A stretch of 64,000 nucleotides of DNA from DLKC01 sp002478885 (GCA_046329585.1 JAXLUI010000001.1:1674001-1738000); one strand, 5' to 3'. Shown: positions 36,982 to 45,492, counted from the stretch's first letter. Notes: generated by a model not told the origin, from the letters alone. A program made the numbers and translations.

Positions 36982-37364
36982 GGGGTACGTTTTTAGTAAA
37001 CACAGGGTTAGTGTTACAAAAAGGGTTTAATAAGGGATTATATTAACAACGCGAAAGTATGTAAAAAAAACGGCAACAAATTGGGTGACAGGATTTTGAA
37101 AAGAATTTAATCTAAACTGCCACCAAAAAGCCGTATACAGCATCGATGGTTAAACAACTTTAAACAAATTTTAATCACATGAGGGTAAAGAAGGCCCGCT
37201 ATTTCTCCGGCGGCTCAACTATTGGGATATATGCCATGTTTTCCACCAACCAATTGCTTAGCAAGTTTTAAGCATAGGAAACCCTTGGCCTGAATGCTGC
37301 AGAAATGAATTTTGCTATAGATAATGCAATTATTTTTGTACTCTTTTTATAAAATATTGCCCAC
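36982..37364. other. Divergent intergenic region, 383 bp
   Basis: It separates the cytochrome peroxidase (minus) and cation efflux (plus) genes. It is AT-rich, has no repeat of the dispersed family and no credible gene. It holds a promoter-like TTTG and TATTTTTG pair near 37311-37338. Confidence 0.6.
37311..37338 (+). promoter_or_regulatory. Putative Bacteroidota promoter of the cation efflux gene
   Basis: TTTG at 37311-37314 and TATTTTTG (matches TAnnTTTG) at 37331-37338, spacer 16 bp, slightly short of the usual 17-23. The start codon is 27 bp downstream. Confidence 0.5.
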
Positions 37365-38348
37365 TTGCAAAAAGCAAAACAGAATTACCACATTCAGCAA
37401 TGGATAACCGTTTTATCGATTGTTCTTTTTATTGCAAAAATAATTGCCTACTACCTTACGCACTCGCTGTCCATCCTTAGCGATGCCCTCGAGAGTATTG
37501 TGAATGTTATTGCTGGATTTATTGGCCTATATAGTCTTTATATTGCTGCAAAACCGAGAGATATTGAACATCCTTACGGCCATGGAAAGGCGGAGTTTAT
37601 TTCCGCTGCAGCTGAGGGCGCATTAATCATCGCTGCAGGTTTTCTTATACTTTACGAGACGGTTCAGAATTTTATTCAACAAAGCGAAATTAAACAACTT
37701 GACCAGGGGCTTTACGTGGTGGCAGTCACTGCAGTCATAAATTATGCTGCCGGCTATTTTTGTGTAAGAGTTGGCAAAAAGAACAACTCTCTTGCTCTCC
37801 AGGCCAGTGGTAAACATTTGAAAATAGACACGTGGTCAACATTGATAATTATTGGAGCGTTGGTACTAATGTTGTTCACAGGGCTTGTTTGGCTCGATAA
37901 AGCGGTGGCTCTGGCCATGAGTGTGGTAATTATTTACAATGGTTACAAGATTATCAGGAAATCATTGGCGGGCATCATGGACGAGGCCGACATGGATTTA
38001 TTGAAAGATATCGTTGTATTGCTCAACAACAACCGCAAAGAAAACTGGATAGATCTCCACAATCTCCGCGTAATCAAATTCGGCCCCGTACTGCACATCG
38101 ATTGCCATCTTACCGTGCCCTGGTATATGAATGTTCACCAGGCTCATGACGAGATTGATGCACTTACCGATCTTATAAAAAATGCGTATGGCGACAGCAT
38201 CGAATTTTTTGTACATACCGACGGATGCCTCGACTTTTCGTGCAGCATTTGCAGCAAAGAAGATTGCCATGTGCGCAAACATCCCTTCGAACAAAAAGTG
38301 GAATGGACACTTGATAATATTATCTCCAACCAAAAACACAAGATCTGA
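37365..38348 (+). CDS. Cation diffusion facilitator (CDF) transporter
   Basis: 327 residues. CDF proteins export Zn2+, Fe2+ or other divalent metals by proton antiport. Six membrane helices lie at about 12-195. The metal-site aspartates appear in SLSILSDALESIVNVIAG and in the HPYGHGKAEF motif after helix II. The cytoplasmic domain (about 210-327) has an unusual cysteine-rich end, CLDFSCSICSKEDCHVRKH, which could be a metal-sensing or delivery site. The start is a TTG at 37365 (MQKAKQNYHIQQW): no in-frame ATG exists before the first helix. A promoter-like element lies just upstream. Confidence 0.92.
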   Translation: MQKAKQNYHIQQWITVLSIVLFIAKIIAYYLTHSLSILSDALESIVNVIAGFIGLYSLYIAAKPRDIEHPYGHGKAEFISAAAEGALIIAAGFLILYETVQNFIQQSEIKQLDQGLYVVAVTAVINYAAGYFCVRVGKKNNSLALQASGKHLKIDTWSTLIIIGALVLMLFTGLVWLDKAVALAMSVVIIYNGYKIIRKSLAGIMDEADMDLLKDIVVLLNNNRKENWIDLHNLRVIKFGPVLHIDCHLTVPWYMNVHQAHDEIDALTDLIKNAYGDSIEFFVHTDGCLDFSCSICSKEDCHVRKHPFEQKVEWTLDNIISNQKHKI

Positions 38349-38362
38349 TTTTTAATTAACTA

Positions 38363-38418
38363 TGGCCCCAACTGCAGCAAGGCTTTCAGCTTTTATTGCG
38401 TCGCACCCTTGTACGGCA
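38363..38418 (+). repeat. Intergenic repeat, form A left half
   Basis: The exact core TTGCGTCGCAC is at 38396-38406, followed by CCTTGTAC. It lies between convergent genes. The outer arm is weak (GGCCCCAACTGCAG). Confidence 0.85.
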
Positions 38419-38537
38419 GAACAACATGGAGCAAAAAAGCCGCTTCATACGCGTTGTAAGTGTCCCTGTTTTATCAACATTTTAAAACAGCACAAATATT
38501 CCATCGCAATAACGAAGCGGATATGCCGACAGCCATT

Positions 38538-39254
38538 TTATTTCAGGGTAAACACAACATTTACCTCAAATTGCAACTTTATTTTTTTAAAATCAACATT
38601 CATCACGGGAGTTGCATCGTTGGCCTCTGCCATTGCCATTTTTACTGCATAGTTTGCGTACGGAACAGGTCCGATCGTTGTTTCGCCCGGCTCATTAATT
38701 GTTACAGCCTCACCAACATGCTCACCTATTGCTCCAGATAAATAGTTAGCTTTTTCTTTTGCAGCTTTTATAGCCGCGATCTTTAATTCCTTTTTCAGTT
38801 CTTCCATTTTACTGTAACCGGTTTTGGCAATAACGAAATTCTGGGTAGCCTCATCATCCATCTTGTCAACAAGTTCGTCGAGTTTCCCGGTGCTGTTAAC
38901 TTTTACCCAATATGTTATACCGGCTTTCATATCAGGATTTTGCTTCCTGTTTTTCTTTTGCCATAAATAGTTGTCATTGTAGCCGCTATAACTAAGCACC
39001 TGCAGATCTTCTTCTTTCAAGCCGATGCTGCCACAGGCCCGGAGAAAATTATTCTTTATCTGGTCAATATCTATTTTATCGCCATTTTTCTTGTTGTATT
39101 CACGAAGGTCAACCTGCACATAAATTTCATCAGGTTGTACTTCTTTAGACGCAGATCCTGATACAGAGATCGTTCTGTTCACTGGTTTTAATTCCTGTGC
39201 ATGCAGTTGCGCGATGAACAATACGCTTGCAAAAACTAAAATTGTCCTTTTCAT
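38538..39254 (-). CDS. SIMPL domain (DUF541) periplasmic protein
   Basis: 238 residues. A signal peptide ends at about residue 19 (ILVFASVLFIAQLHAQ). The SIMPL/OmpX-like domain starts at RTISVSGSASKEVQPDEIYV, the usual opening of this family, and continues through ITYWVKVNSTGKLDELVDKM and the AAIKAAKEKANYLSGAIGE helix to a final beta strand. Family members are periplasmic or outer-membrane proteins sometimes linked to oxidative stress; the mechanism is unknown. The ATG at 39254 is chosen over an upstream in-frame codon at 39293, since the signal peptide begins there. Confidence 0.88.
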   Translation of the reverse strand: MKRTILVFASVLFIAQLHAQELKPVNRTISVSGSASKEVQPDEIYVQVDLREYNKKNGDKIDIDQIKNNFLRACGSIGLKEEDLQVLSYSGYNDNYLWQKKNRKQNPDMKAGITYWVKVNSTGKLDELVDKMDDEATQNFVIAKTGYSKMEELKKELKIAAIKAAKEKANYLSGAIGEHVGEAVTINEPGETTIGPVPYANYAVKMAMAEANDATPVMNVDFKKIKLQFEVNVVFTLK

Positions 39255-39410
39255 ATCTGTAAATTTTTGAAAGGATGGCAGAAATTTTGCCATTACATAA
39301 ACACCCCTGCTTTGTGGTGTAGCTTAACAAATAGTTAGCAGAACGCGTCTTGAGCTAGTGCTTTAACCCATACCAGCAACAACACGTTTATCCGCCAACA
39401 AATGCCCTGC

Positions 39411-39462
39411 TATACAAGAGTGCGACGCAACAGGTGACGCCATTAAATACAATTGCCGGTAA
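39411..39462 (-). repeat. Intergenic repeat, form A right half
   Basis: ATACAA, exact core GTGCGACGCAA at 39420-39430, then CAGGTGACGCCA and the outer arm TTGCCGGTAACA. One of four copies in divergent gaps. Confidence 0.85.
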
Positions 39463-39545
39463 CACAGGTGCACTTAATTTTCTTTATTTCCAGGCCTGGA
39501 AAATATTTAGTATTCCTCAAGCCTTTCTTTGAAAATTATTAAATA

Positions 39546-39580
39546 AATCGTTTTCAAAAGCTTTCGTTTTAGAAACGATT
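39546..39580. promoter_or_regulatory. Possible LacI-type operator cluster upstream of pckA
   Basis: A perfect palindrome TCGTTT-TAG-AAACGA occupies 39564-39578. A further half-site AATCGTTTTCA lies at 39546-39556; its complement, TGAAAACGATT, resembles LacI/CcpA-type operator halves. Position about 80-110 bp upstream of the -7 box fits an operator or activator site. No regulator gene is nearby; the assignment is by pattern only. Confidence 0.4.
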
Positions 39581-39655
39581 CAACGATCAATCCCATTTAC
39601 TAAATAAACACGAATATTACAACCCGTTAACTAACGATCGTAAGTAAATGAAGCT

Positions 39656-39663
39656 TATATTTG
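39656..39663 (+). promoter_or_regulatory. -7 box of the pckA promoter
   Basis: TATATTTG is an exact match to the Bacteroidota TAnnTTTG consensus, ending 21 bp before the pckA ATG. No clear -33 TTG is visible at the expected distance, which may mean activator dependence. Confidence 0.6.
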
Positions 39664-39684
39664 TCGCCTCTAAAAAGCTTACAT

Positions 39685-41295
39685 ATGATTTTAGTAAAAA
39701 CCAATTTTCCTAAGAAGCAATTGCAGCAGTTGGGATTGAATTATGACAATGTTCATTACCAGCTTAGCCCGAATGTGCTGACCGAACAAACCTTGCTGAG
39801 GAAGGAAGGAGTGCTCAACAGCAGCGGTGCACTTTGCATAAACACCGGGGAATTCACCGGCCGATGCCCTCAAGACAAATTCACCGTAAGAGACACTATT
39901 ACCGAAAACAATATCCATTGGAACAATTTCAATCTGCCGATAGACGAGAAATATTTTTTTCAACTCAAAGAAAAAATGCTCGGCTATCTTAACTGCAAGA
40001 ACGATCTGTGGGTCCGTGACTGCTATGCATGCACGGAGCCGGCCTACCGGTTAAACATTCGGGTGATTAACGAAAACCCATGGAGCAATTTGTTTGCATA
40101 TAATATGTTCCTGCGACCAAAGGAGGACGATTTGGAAAATTTTGTGCCCGAATGGACCATCCTGCAGGCGCCGGGCTTTAGTGCAGACCCTTCCACAGAC
40201 GGAACAAGAGCACACAACTTTGCCATCATTTCATTTACCCATAAAACGATATTGATCGGGGGCACCGGTTATACCGGCGAAATGAAGAAGGGTATTTTTA
40301 CCGTACTCAATTATATTCTGCCGCAAAACAAGCAAGTGTTAAGTATGCATTGCAGTGCCAATGTTGGAAGAAACGGCGATGTAGCCATCTTCTTCGGCCT
40401 TAGCGGTACAGGCAAAACAACCCTTAGCGCAGATCCCCATCGCAAATTGATCGGAGATGACGAACATGGTTGGAATAACGATAGTGTTTTTAATTTCGAA
40501 GGCGGTTGCTATGCAAAATGCATCGATCTCGACGAAGAAAAAGAGCCTGAAATATTTCACGCGATCAGGCCCGGCGCATTAGTAGAAAATGTGATGTTTT
40601 TTGACGGAACAGACGAAATTGATTTTGCAGGAAAAAAGATTACGGAAAACACGAGGGTAAGTTATCCGCTACACTTTATCGGCAACGCAGTAAAAAATGA
40701 ACCATGTAAAAACCCAAAAAATATTTTCTTCCTAACCTGCGATGCCTACGGCGTATTACCACCGATAAGCAAACTTTCAGCAGGCCAGGCAATGTACCAA
40801 TTTATCAGCGGCTACACCGCAAAAGTTGCAGGAACCGAAGAAGGTGTGAAAGAACCGAAAGCCACATTCAGCGCATGTTTCGGCGCCCCTTTCCTTCCTT
40901 TACATCCCGGCAAATATGCAGAAATGCTGGGTAAAAAAATAAAAGACCAAAATGTAAAAGTTTGGATGATCAATACGGGATGGATCGGTGGCGGCTACGG
41001 CGTTGGAACCAGGATAAAACTGCGTTTTACCAGATCAATGATTAATGCCGTATTGAATAACCAACTCGACCACGTTGAATTTGAAGAACACCCGGTATTT
41101 GGCGTTATGGTTCCAAAAACATGCCCGGACGTGCCGGCGGTATTGCTTAAACCTCGGGATACGTGGACGCGCAAGTCAGATTACGACCAACAGGCAAATA
41201 TGCTCGCATCGCTCTTTATAAAGAATTTTGAACAATACGCAGAATGTATAAGCCCCGAAATCTTAGAAGCCGCCCCAAAACCGGGGAGCCTGTAA
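39685..41295 (+). CDS. pckA: Phosphoenolpyruvate carboxykinase (ATP)
   Basis: PckA converts oxaloacetate and ATP to phosphoenolpyruvate and CO2, the entry step of gluconeogenesis. At 536 residues, normal length. Visible features: the P-loop GLSGTGKTTLSADP at 238-251, the metal-site IGDDEHGW at 256-263, the substrate-site GEFTGRCPQDKF near 55-66, and NTGWIGGGYGVGTRIKL in the C-terminal half. The start ATG at 39685 (MILVKTNF) is chosen; an in-frame TTG at 39661 overlaps the -7 box. An intrinsic terminator follows at 41341. Confidence 0.97.
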   Translation: MILVKTNFPKKQLQQLGLNYDNVHYQLSPNVLTEQTLLRKEGVLNSSGALCINTGEFTGRCPQDKFTVRDTITENNIHWNNFNLPIDEKYFFQLKEKMLGYLNCKNDLWVRDCYACTEPAYRLNIRVINENPWSNLFAYNMFLRPKEDDLENFVPEWTILQAPGFSADPSTDGTRAHNFAIISFTHKTILIGGTGYTGEMKKGIFTVLNYILPQNKQVLSMHCSANVGRNGDVAIFFGLSGTGKTTLSADPHRKLIGDDEHGWNNDSVFNFEGGCYAKCIDLDEEKEPEIFHAIRPGALVENVMFFDGTDEIDFAGKKITENTRVSYPLHFIGNAVKNEPCKNPKNIFFLTCDAYGVLPPISKLSAGQAMYQFISGYTAKVAGTEEGVKEPKATFSACFGAPFLPLHPGKYAEMLGKKIKDQNVKVWMINTGWIGGGYGVGTRIKLRFTRSMINAVLNNQLDHVEFEEHPVFGVMVPKTCPDVPAVLLKPRDTWTRKSDYDQQANMLASLFIKNFEQYAECISPEILEAAPKPGSL

Positions 41296-41340
41296 CATTT
41301 CAACGTTATCACCCGCTGCAAGGCCTCAACAATTGCGATA

Positions 41341-41376
41341 AAAAAGACTTTCACCGCTAACAGGGAAGGTCTTTTT
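41341..41376 (+). terminator. Intrinsic terminator of pckA
   Basis: AAAAAGACTTTC, loop, GAAGGTCTTTTT, 46 bp after the stop. Symmetric A/T ends could also work on the other strand. Confidence 0.8.
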
Positions 41377-41401
41377 ACTTCTTTTATCCTTATTTGTTTT
41401 A

Positions 41402-41465
41402 CTAGCCAGGCTGCACCGTCAAATGCAGCACCTGTTGCGTCGCACGCTTGTACTCCTGGTCGCTA
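41402..41465 (+). repeat. Intergenic repeat, form A left half
   Basis: The outer arm AGCCAGGCTGCA is followed by the exact core TTGCGTCGCAC at 41435-41445 and GCTTGTAC. It sits downstream of the pckA terminator, between convergent genes. Confidence 0.85.
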
Positions 41466-41532
41466 TGCAGCTTTTATTGTACAAAAATAAATGTATAAAT
41501 ACTGGTATAAAAATGGCAATCAGAAGAATTTA

Positions 41533-43461
41533 TTACTTCAGCACTTTAATAGTTTTTTCTTGTTGTCCGCTGTATTGCACAAAGTAAATACCTCGGGATA
41601 ATGCCCCAGCCGATCTAAATTTAAATTGGTAATAACTGTCTTTAGCTAAGTCCACTTCGATTTTTTCAATCACCCTACCAAGCCCATCAGTAAGCCTGAT
41701 AGAAACTTTGCCGGATTCAGGAGATTTTAAATAAACAGATAACTGGTTGCTGAAAGGAACCGGATAAACAGTGATCCAGTCTCTGAGATAGATTCCCGTT
41801 TTTCTTAAAGTGATGCTTCTCTGGGTAAGTGAGTCTTTATAAAGTACGGTATAGTCTCCTGCCGGATAAAGGTCAAGCGCATTGAATGCAGTGTCATACA
41901 CTTCCTGCTGTTCTGTTGATAATGTATAAGTGCGAATATAGCTACCATTCTTATCTAACAGGCTTAACTGAGCCATTCCATCAACCTGGCCAATAAGCTT
42001 TAGCTGAATTTTATTGCTGAAAGGGTTTGGGCTGGCAAATAACCAGTCGGTGCCATACAATTCGATATTCTGTTTTTTCTTTAATATGAGGTAAGCCGCC
42101 TTCATATCAGGAATGCCGTAACCATAAACGTCGTCGGGGTGGGAGTACCCGCCGGCACCTTTATAAACAGCATCCAATATAGTCATGTTATTATATTGGG
42201 GAAATGCCTGCCAAAGGCAGGCAATAAGCCCGTTTAGATTAGGGTTGGAGAAAGAAGTGCCACTTCCTGTAACCGGAACATTGGTCGTTCCAAAAACTGT
42301 TGTGCCTGATCCAACCGAAACAACATTCGGCTTCAATCTACCTGGGTAGCCATAGCTGCTAAACGGCGCAATTTGTCCTGTTGAATTAACAGCGCCTACA
42401 GTGCAAATACTGTCAGCATCTGCCGGGAAAATAATATAGTGCCAGCTATTGTTTCCTTCATTGCCGGCGCTGTTGGTAACGATCATTCCTTTTGCTGCCG
42501 CTTTTGCAGCGCCTTGACTGCTCATTGTAGTATTTGCATAAAAATCATCATAGCTATGATTAAAAGATGGATCGTCAAAAACATAATAACCGAGCGAGGA
42601 TGTTATCATGTCTGCGCCTGCGCTATCGGCAAACTCGGCCGCTACGACCCAGTTGTGTTCCTCAATAGGATATTCACTATTGACATTTTCACTTCTAAGC
42701 AACCAGAAATTAGCTTTGGGCGCTGTGCCAACCATAACACCGGGAACGTTAGCCCCAATAATACTAAGACAATACATGCCGTGAGAATTGTCTTCGTCAA
42801 CACTGTTATCAAAATCAACGAAATCACGTTCACCCAAAACCTGCCCGTTCAGGCGCATGCTGTCAAATGCACTCAGGGTTTTGTAATGGTAAAACCCTGC
42901 ATCAAGCACGGCAATAGTTATGCCTGATCCGGTGAAATTTTTATTGTGGAGAAATTCGCCATTGTGCATGTTCACCTGGTCATAAGAAGATCCATAATTA
43001 AAATTATCTTCCATTGAACTTTGAACATTTGCTGCACCGCTTAATGTCTCCACTTGTTCTTCGAACCTTTCATAAGTAGGTAGTACTGTTCCGGCAGCGA
43101 TATTGCCGACGGCTTGCGATTTTGTGACGAAAGCTAATTTCCCAATTGCTTCCATTGTTGCAGGATCAGGGCAATAAACCAATAACTGGTTCAACCATTT
43201 ACTTGTACTCAGCAAACTTACCTTGCCCTGTGCAAGCACTTGCTGAACGTAAGACGGATTTACGGGAAGGTCGCTGCTGTCAAAAGCAATAGAATATCGT
43301 GTACGCCGGTCAATGGCTTTTTGAGAAAGATAGGCAGAAGGGTTGCTTAAGCTGTACGGCGAATTATACTTATCAATAAACCGGATAATGTATTTATTGT
43401 ACTGTCCAAAGCCATACAGCGCAGGGATCATCAATAACATCAAAAAGGCGTAGCGTTTCAT
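41533..43461 (-). CDS. T9SS-secreted subtilisin-like (S8) serine protease
   Basis: 642 residues. A signal peptide (MKRYAFLMLLMIPALYGFGQ) precedes an inhibitor-like prodomain (about 25-140) and an S8 peptidase domain with the complete triad: D187 (IAVLDAGF), H227 (NSHGMY) and S403 (GSGTSFS). The C-terminus has two beta modules, the last (WITVYPVPFSNQLSVYL to the terminal KTIKVLK) a T9SS type A sorting domain, so it is secreted across the outer membrane. The ATG at 43461 is used; the frame is open further up to 43578, but those codons are intergenic repeat (MASPVVSLTCT). Confidence 0.92.
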   Translation of the reverse strand: MKRYAFLMLLMIPALYGFGQYNKYIIRFIDKYNSPYSLSNPSAYLSQKAIDRRTRYSIAFDSSDLPVNPSYVQQVLAQGKVSLLSTSKWLNQLLVYCPDPATMEAIGKLAFVTKSQAVGNIAAGTVLPTYERFEEQVETLSGAANVQSSMEDNFNYGSSYDQVNMHNGEFLHNKNFTGSGITIAVLDAGFYHYKTLSAFDSMRLNGQVLGERDFVDFDNSVDEDNSHGMYCLSIIGANVPGVMVGTAPKANFWLLRSENVNSEYPIEEHNWVVAAEFADSAGADMITSSLGYYVFDDPSFNHSYDDFYANTTMSSQGAAKAAAKGMIVTNSAGNEGNNSWHYIIFPADADSICTVGAVNSTGQIAPFSSYGYPGRLKPNVVSVGSGTTVFGTTNVPVTGSGTSFSNPNLNGLIACLWQAFPQYNNMTILDAVYKGAGGYSHPDDVYGYGIPDMKAAYLILKKKQNIELYGTDWLFASPNPFSNKIQLKLIGQVDGMAQLSLLDKNGSYIRTYTLSTEQQEVYDTAFNALDLYPAGDYTVLYKDSLTQRSITLRKTGIYLRDWITVYPVPFSNQLSVYLKSPESGKVSIRLTDGLGRVIEKIEVDLAKDSYYQFKFRSAGALSRGIYFVQYSGQQEKTIKVLK

Positions 43462-43546
43462 AAAAGAAATAATCTCAAATCTAAACGGAATGTTTCGGAA
43501 TTTATTTTTTAGTTGAAGAACCAAAAAGATGCCATGAAAACTGAAC

Positions 43547-43605
43547 GTACAAGTGAGTGACACAACCGGCGATGCCACAGGTACCGCAGCTGACGACCAA
43601 AAAGC
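43547..43605 (-). repeat. Intergenic repeat, form B right half
   Basis: GTACAA at 43547, form B core GTGAGTGACAC at 43553-43563, then AACCGGCGATGCCA and a weak outer arm GCTGACGACCAAAAA. It lies in a divergent gap. Confidence 0.85.
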
Positions 43606-43690
43606 TTCCGCGCTTTGGAAATACCCAATCCGTACTTTTCATTCGCGTAGTTTGCCTCATTCATTTACCTTTATTTTTATTTAACTGAAT

Positions 43691-44086
43691 ATGGCTGAAA
43701 ATGAAAACAGCGCGCCGCTGAAAAGATTACAGAACCGATACCGGCTTGTGGTGATGAACGACGACACTTATGAAGAAGTCGTTACGTTCAGGCTGTCGAG
43801 GCTGAGCGTTTATGTAGGATTGAGTACAATTTTTGTTTTACTCGTTAGTCTAACCGTTGCATTGCTGGTGTTGACGCCTTTGAAATACTATATTCCAGGT
43901 TATGGCAACAATACCAGTCGCACCGAATTGCAATTGCTGAAAATGCGTACCGATTCACTGCAGCAAGCGATTATTTATAAAGACAAATATCTTAATAATA
44001 TAAAACAGGTGCTTAGCGGCGACACGCCAAAACAGCTCGACACGGCTGCTATCAATTTGCCAAAACCCGATATTTCTGACGATTGA
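43691..44086 (+). CDS. Small membrane protein resembling the N-terminus of Bacteroidota M23 peptidases
   Basis: 131 residues: a cytoplasmic start LKRLQNRYRLVVMNDDTYEE, one membrane helix (about 42-65, VGLSTIFVLLVSLTVALLVL), a short PLKYYIPGYG and a coiled-coil tail (ELQLLKMRTDSLQQAIIYKD). This is the pattern of the membrane-anchor region of Bacteroidota M23 metallopeptidases, but the frame stops before any LytM/M23 domain. Either the catalytic part was lost or this is a naturally stand-alone anchor. It is the first of four closely packed genes (gaps of 16 bp and 1 bp, then a 14-bp overlap), so probably an operon. Confidence 0.75.
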   Translation: MAENENSAPLKRLQNRYRLVVMNDDTYEEVVTFRLSRLSVYVGLSTIFVLLVSLTVALLVLTPLKYYIPGYGNNTSRTELQLLKMRTDSLQQAIIYKDKYLNNIKQVLSGDTPKQLDTAAINLPKPDISDD

Positions 44087-44102
44087 TAAAGTGAAAACAC
44101 TT

Positions 44103-44312
44103 ATGGCAGAAAAAAAGTCAAACAAACAATTACTGTTCGAATATGCAGGGCTTGGATTTCAACTGCTCGTTACAATAAGTATTGCGATCTATGCGGGCAA
44201 GTGGCTTGACGACTGGATAAAAACCAGCGTTCCTGTATTTTTGTGGCTGCTGCCGTTAATGGTAATAATAGTAATGATTTTTAAAGCAATAAAGGATACA
44301 TCAAATAAATAA
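44103..44312 (+). CDS. AtpZ/AtpI-family protein
   Basis: 69 residues with two membrane helices (LLFEYAGLGFQLLVTISIAI and a second, FLWLLPLMVIIVMIFKAI) and the KWLDDWIKTSVP loop typical of AtpZ/AtpI. Family members assist assembly of the ATP synthase c-ring or transport Mg2+/Ca2+ for it. I chose the ATG at 44103 over a GTG at 44091. In many Bacteroidota it opens the atpB-E-F-H-A-G operon; here no ATP synthase gene follows. Confidence 0.85.
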   Translation: MAEKKSNKQLLFEYAGLGFQLLVTISIAIYAGKWLDDWIKTSVPVFLWLLPLMVIIVMIFKAIKDTSNK

Positions 44313-44313
44313 A

Positions 44314-44718
44314 ATGGACAATAAAGTAGTAAGCAAGGCGGTGTTGCCGCTTTTTATTTTCTTCATGTTGGTGAATGCATTTTGTACAATTTTCAAATCA
44401 TTTTTAACAGAAAAAGCGATCGACCCTATTGTGGTGGGTTTTGCAAATATTATTTTATTTGTGATCTCTCTTGCAATTTTTCTTATGCAGCGTAAAGCAT
44501 TGCAAAATAAAAATCCCAATGCTTTTGTAAGAAGTGTAATGGCCGCAACTTTTATTAAGCTAATGGTCATAGGCCTCTCTGTAACCGCCTATCTTTTTAT
44601 AGCAGGTGAAAACAAAAGCGTTTATGCTATTGTTGCTGCAATGTTTTTATATGTTGTTTATACCGTAATTGAAGTGCGCACCGCATCGAAAATGAACAGG
44701 AAGAATGGCGTCAGCTGA
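44314..44718 (+). CDS. Four-helix membrane protein, ATP synthase I-like
   Basis: 134 residues with four predicted membrane helices (LPLFIFFMLVNAFCTIF; VVGFANIILFVISLAIFLM; SVMAATFIKLMVIGLSVTAY; YAIVAAMFLYVVYTVIEV). Size and helix pattern match the small protein that commonly lies between AtpZ/I and atpB in Bacteroidota ATP synthase loci. It starts one base after the AtpZ/I stop, so the two are translationally linked. Function is unproven; possibly an assembly factor. Confidence 0.7.
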   Translation: MDNKVVSKAVLPLFIFFMLVNAFCTIFKSFLTEKAIDPIVVGFANIILFVISLAIFLMQRKALQNKNPNAFVRSVMAATFIKLMVIGLSVTAYLFIAGENKSVYAIVAAMFLYVVYTVIEVRTASKMNRKNGVS

Positions 44719-45328
44719 AGAGCACCCAATGCAAGCGTTGGCAGCATTTCTGCCATCCAACAGCTTTGAAAAAGTGGCTGATTACCTTCATCACTACAAG
44801 GTTCACCTCACGGTTACACGGGAACGAAAGAGCGTTCTCGGCGATTACCGCAATGCAGTGCGTGGAAAAAATCACCGCATATCCGTTAACGGAAACCTCA
44901 ATAAATTTTCCTTTCTTATAACGTTACTGCACGAGCTGGCTCATTTGCTCACACACGAAAAGTATGGCCACCGTGTGGCATCGCATGGCAAAGAATGGAA
45001 AGCTATTTACGGCCAATTGTTATCTGCCTTTTTACAGCATAATATTTTTCCTTTAGACATAGAAACAGAATTGCAGCGATCACTCGTAAACCCGGCGGCA
45101 AGCAGTTGTGCAGAGGAGCACCTTATGCGGGTCTTACGCAGGTACGATGTAAAGAAAGATGGTTTTCTCACAGTAGAAGAAATTACAACAGGAGACATTT
45201 TCACTACCAAAGACGGGAGACATTTTAAAAAAGGTGAGAGGCTTCGTAAGCGTTATCGTTGTACAGAAATAAAAACGGGGTTGGTGTATTTGTTCAGTGC
45301 GTTATACGAAGTAAGAATTGCCGGGTAA
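44705..45328 (+). CDS. SprT-like zinc metalloprotease domain protein
   Basis: 207 residues. The zinc-binding HELAHLLTH motif is at 76-84 (H76, E77, H80), inside a SprT-like fold with the later H94 of VASHGKEWK as likely third ligand. The C-terminal 60 residues (DIFTTKDGRHFKKGERLRKR, then YRC) resemble the zinc-ribbon-like end of SprT proteins but with few cysteines. Related eukaryotic Spartan degrades DNA-crosslinked proteins; the bacterial role is not established. It overlaps the preceding membrane gene by 14 bp, suggesting cotranscription. Confidence 0.87.
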   Translation: MASAEEHPMQALAAFLPSNSFEKVADYLHHYKVHLTVTRERKSVLGDYRNAVRGKNHRISVNGNLNKFSFLITLLHELAHLLTHEKYGHRVASHGKEWKAIYGQLLSAFLQHNIFPLDIETELQRSLVNPAASSCAEEHLMRVLRRYDVKKDGFLTVEEITTGDIFTTKDGRHFKKGERLRKRYRCTEIKTGLVYLFSALYEVRIAG

Positions 45329-45331
45329 AAA

Positions 45332-45492
45332 TTTTTATAACCCCGGCTGCAGTGCTTGCATTAGCGCTTGTTGCGTCGCACTCTTCATCTGAAGTAACAC
45401 TATTGGTCGCGGGGGGTCGCCACACTTGTTACAGCACAAGAGTGCGACGCAACGAAAGCTACATTTTCGTCCCCGGGGCCGGCCACAAAAAA
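45332..45492. repeat. Intergenic repeat, best complete A/A inverted pair
   Basis: Left: outer arm CCCCGGCTGCAG, then core TTGCGTCGCAC at 45371-45381. Right: core GTGCGACGCAA at 45442-45452 and outer arm GGCCGGCCACAAAAAA. The inner arms GTTGCGTCGCACTCTT and AAGAGTGCGACGCAAC are perfectly complementary. It lies between convergent sprT-like and sucC genes, and is followed by the separate sucC terminator. Confidence 0.92.

Larger units (their letters stand above)
39255..39684. other. Divergent intergenic region upstream of pckA, 430 bp
   Basis: It holds a form A repeat half (39411-39462), a cluster of ATCGTTT/AAACGAT half-sites (39546-39580) and a consensus -7 box (39656-39663). No gene seen. 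Confidence 0.7.
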
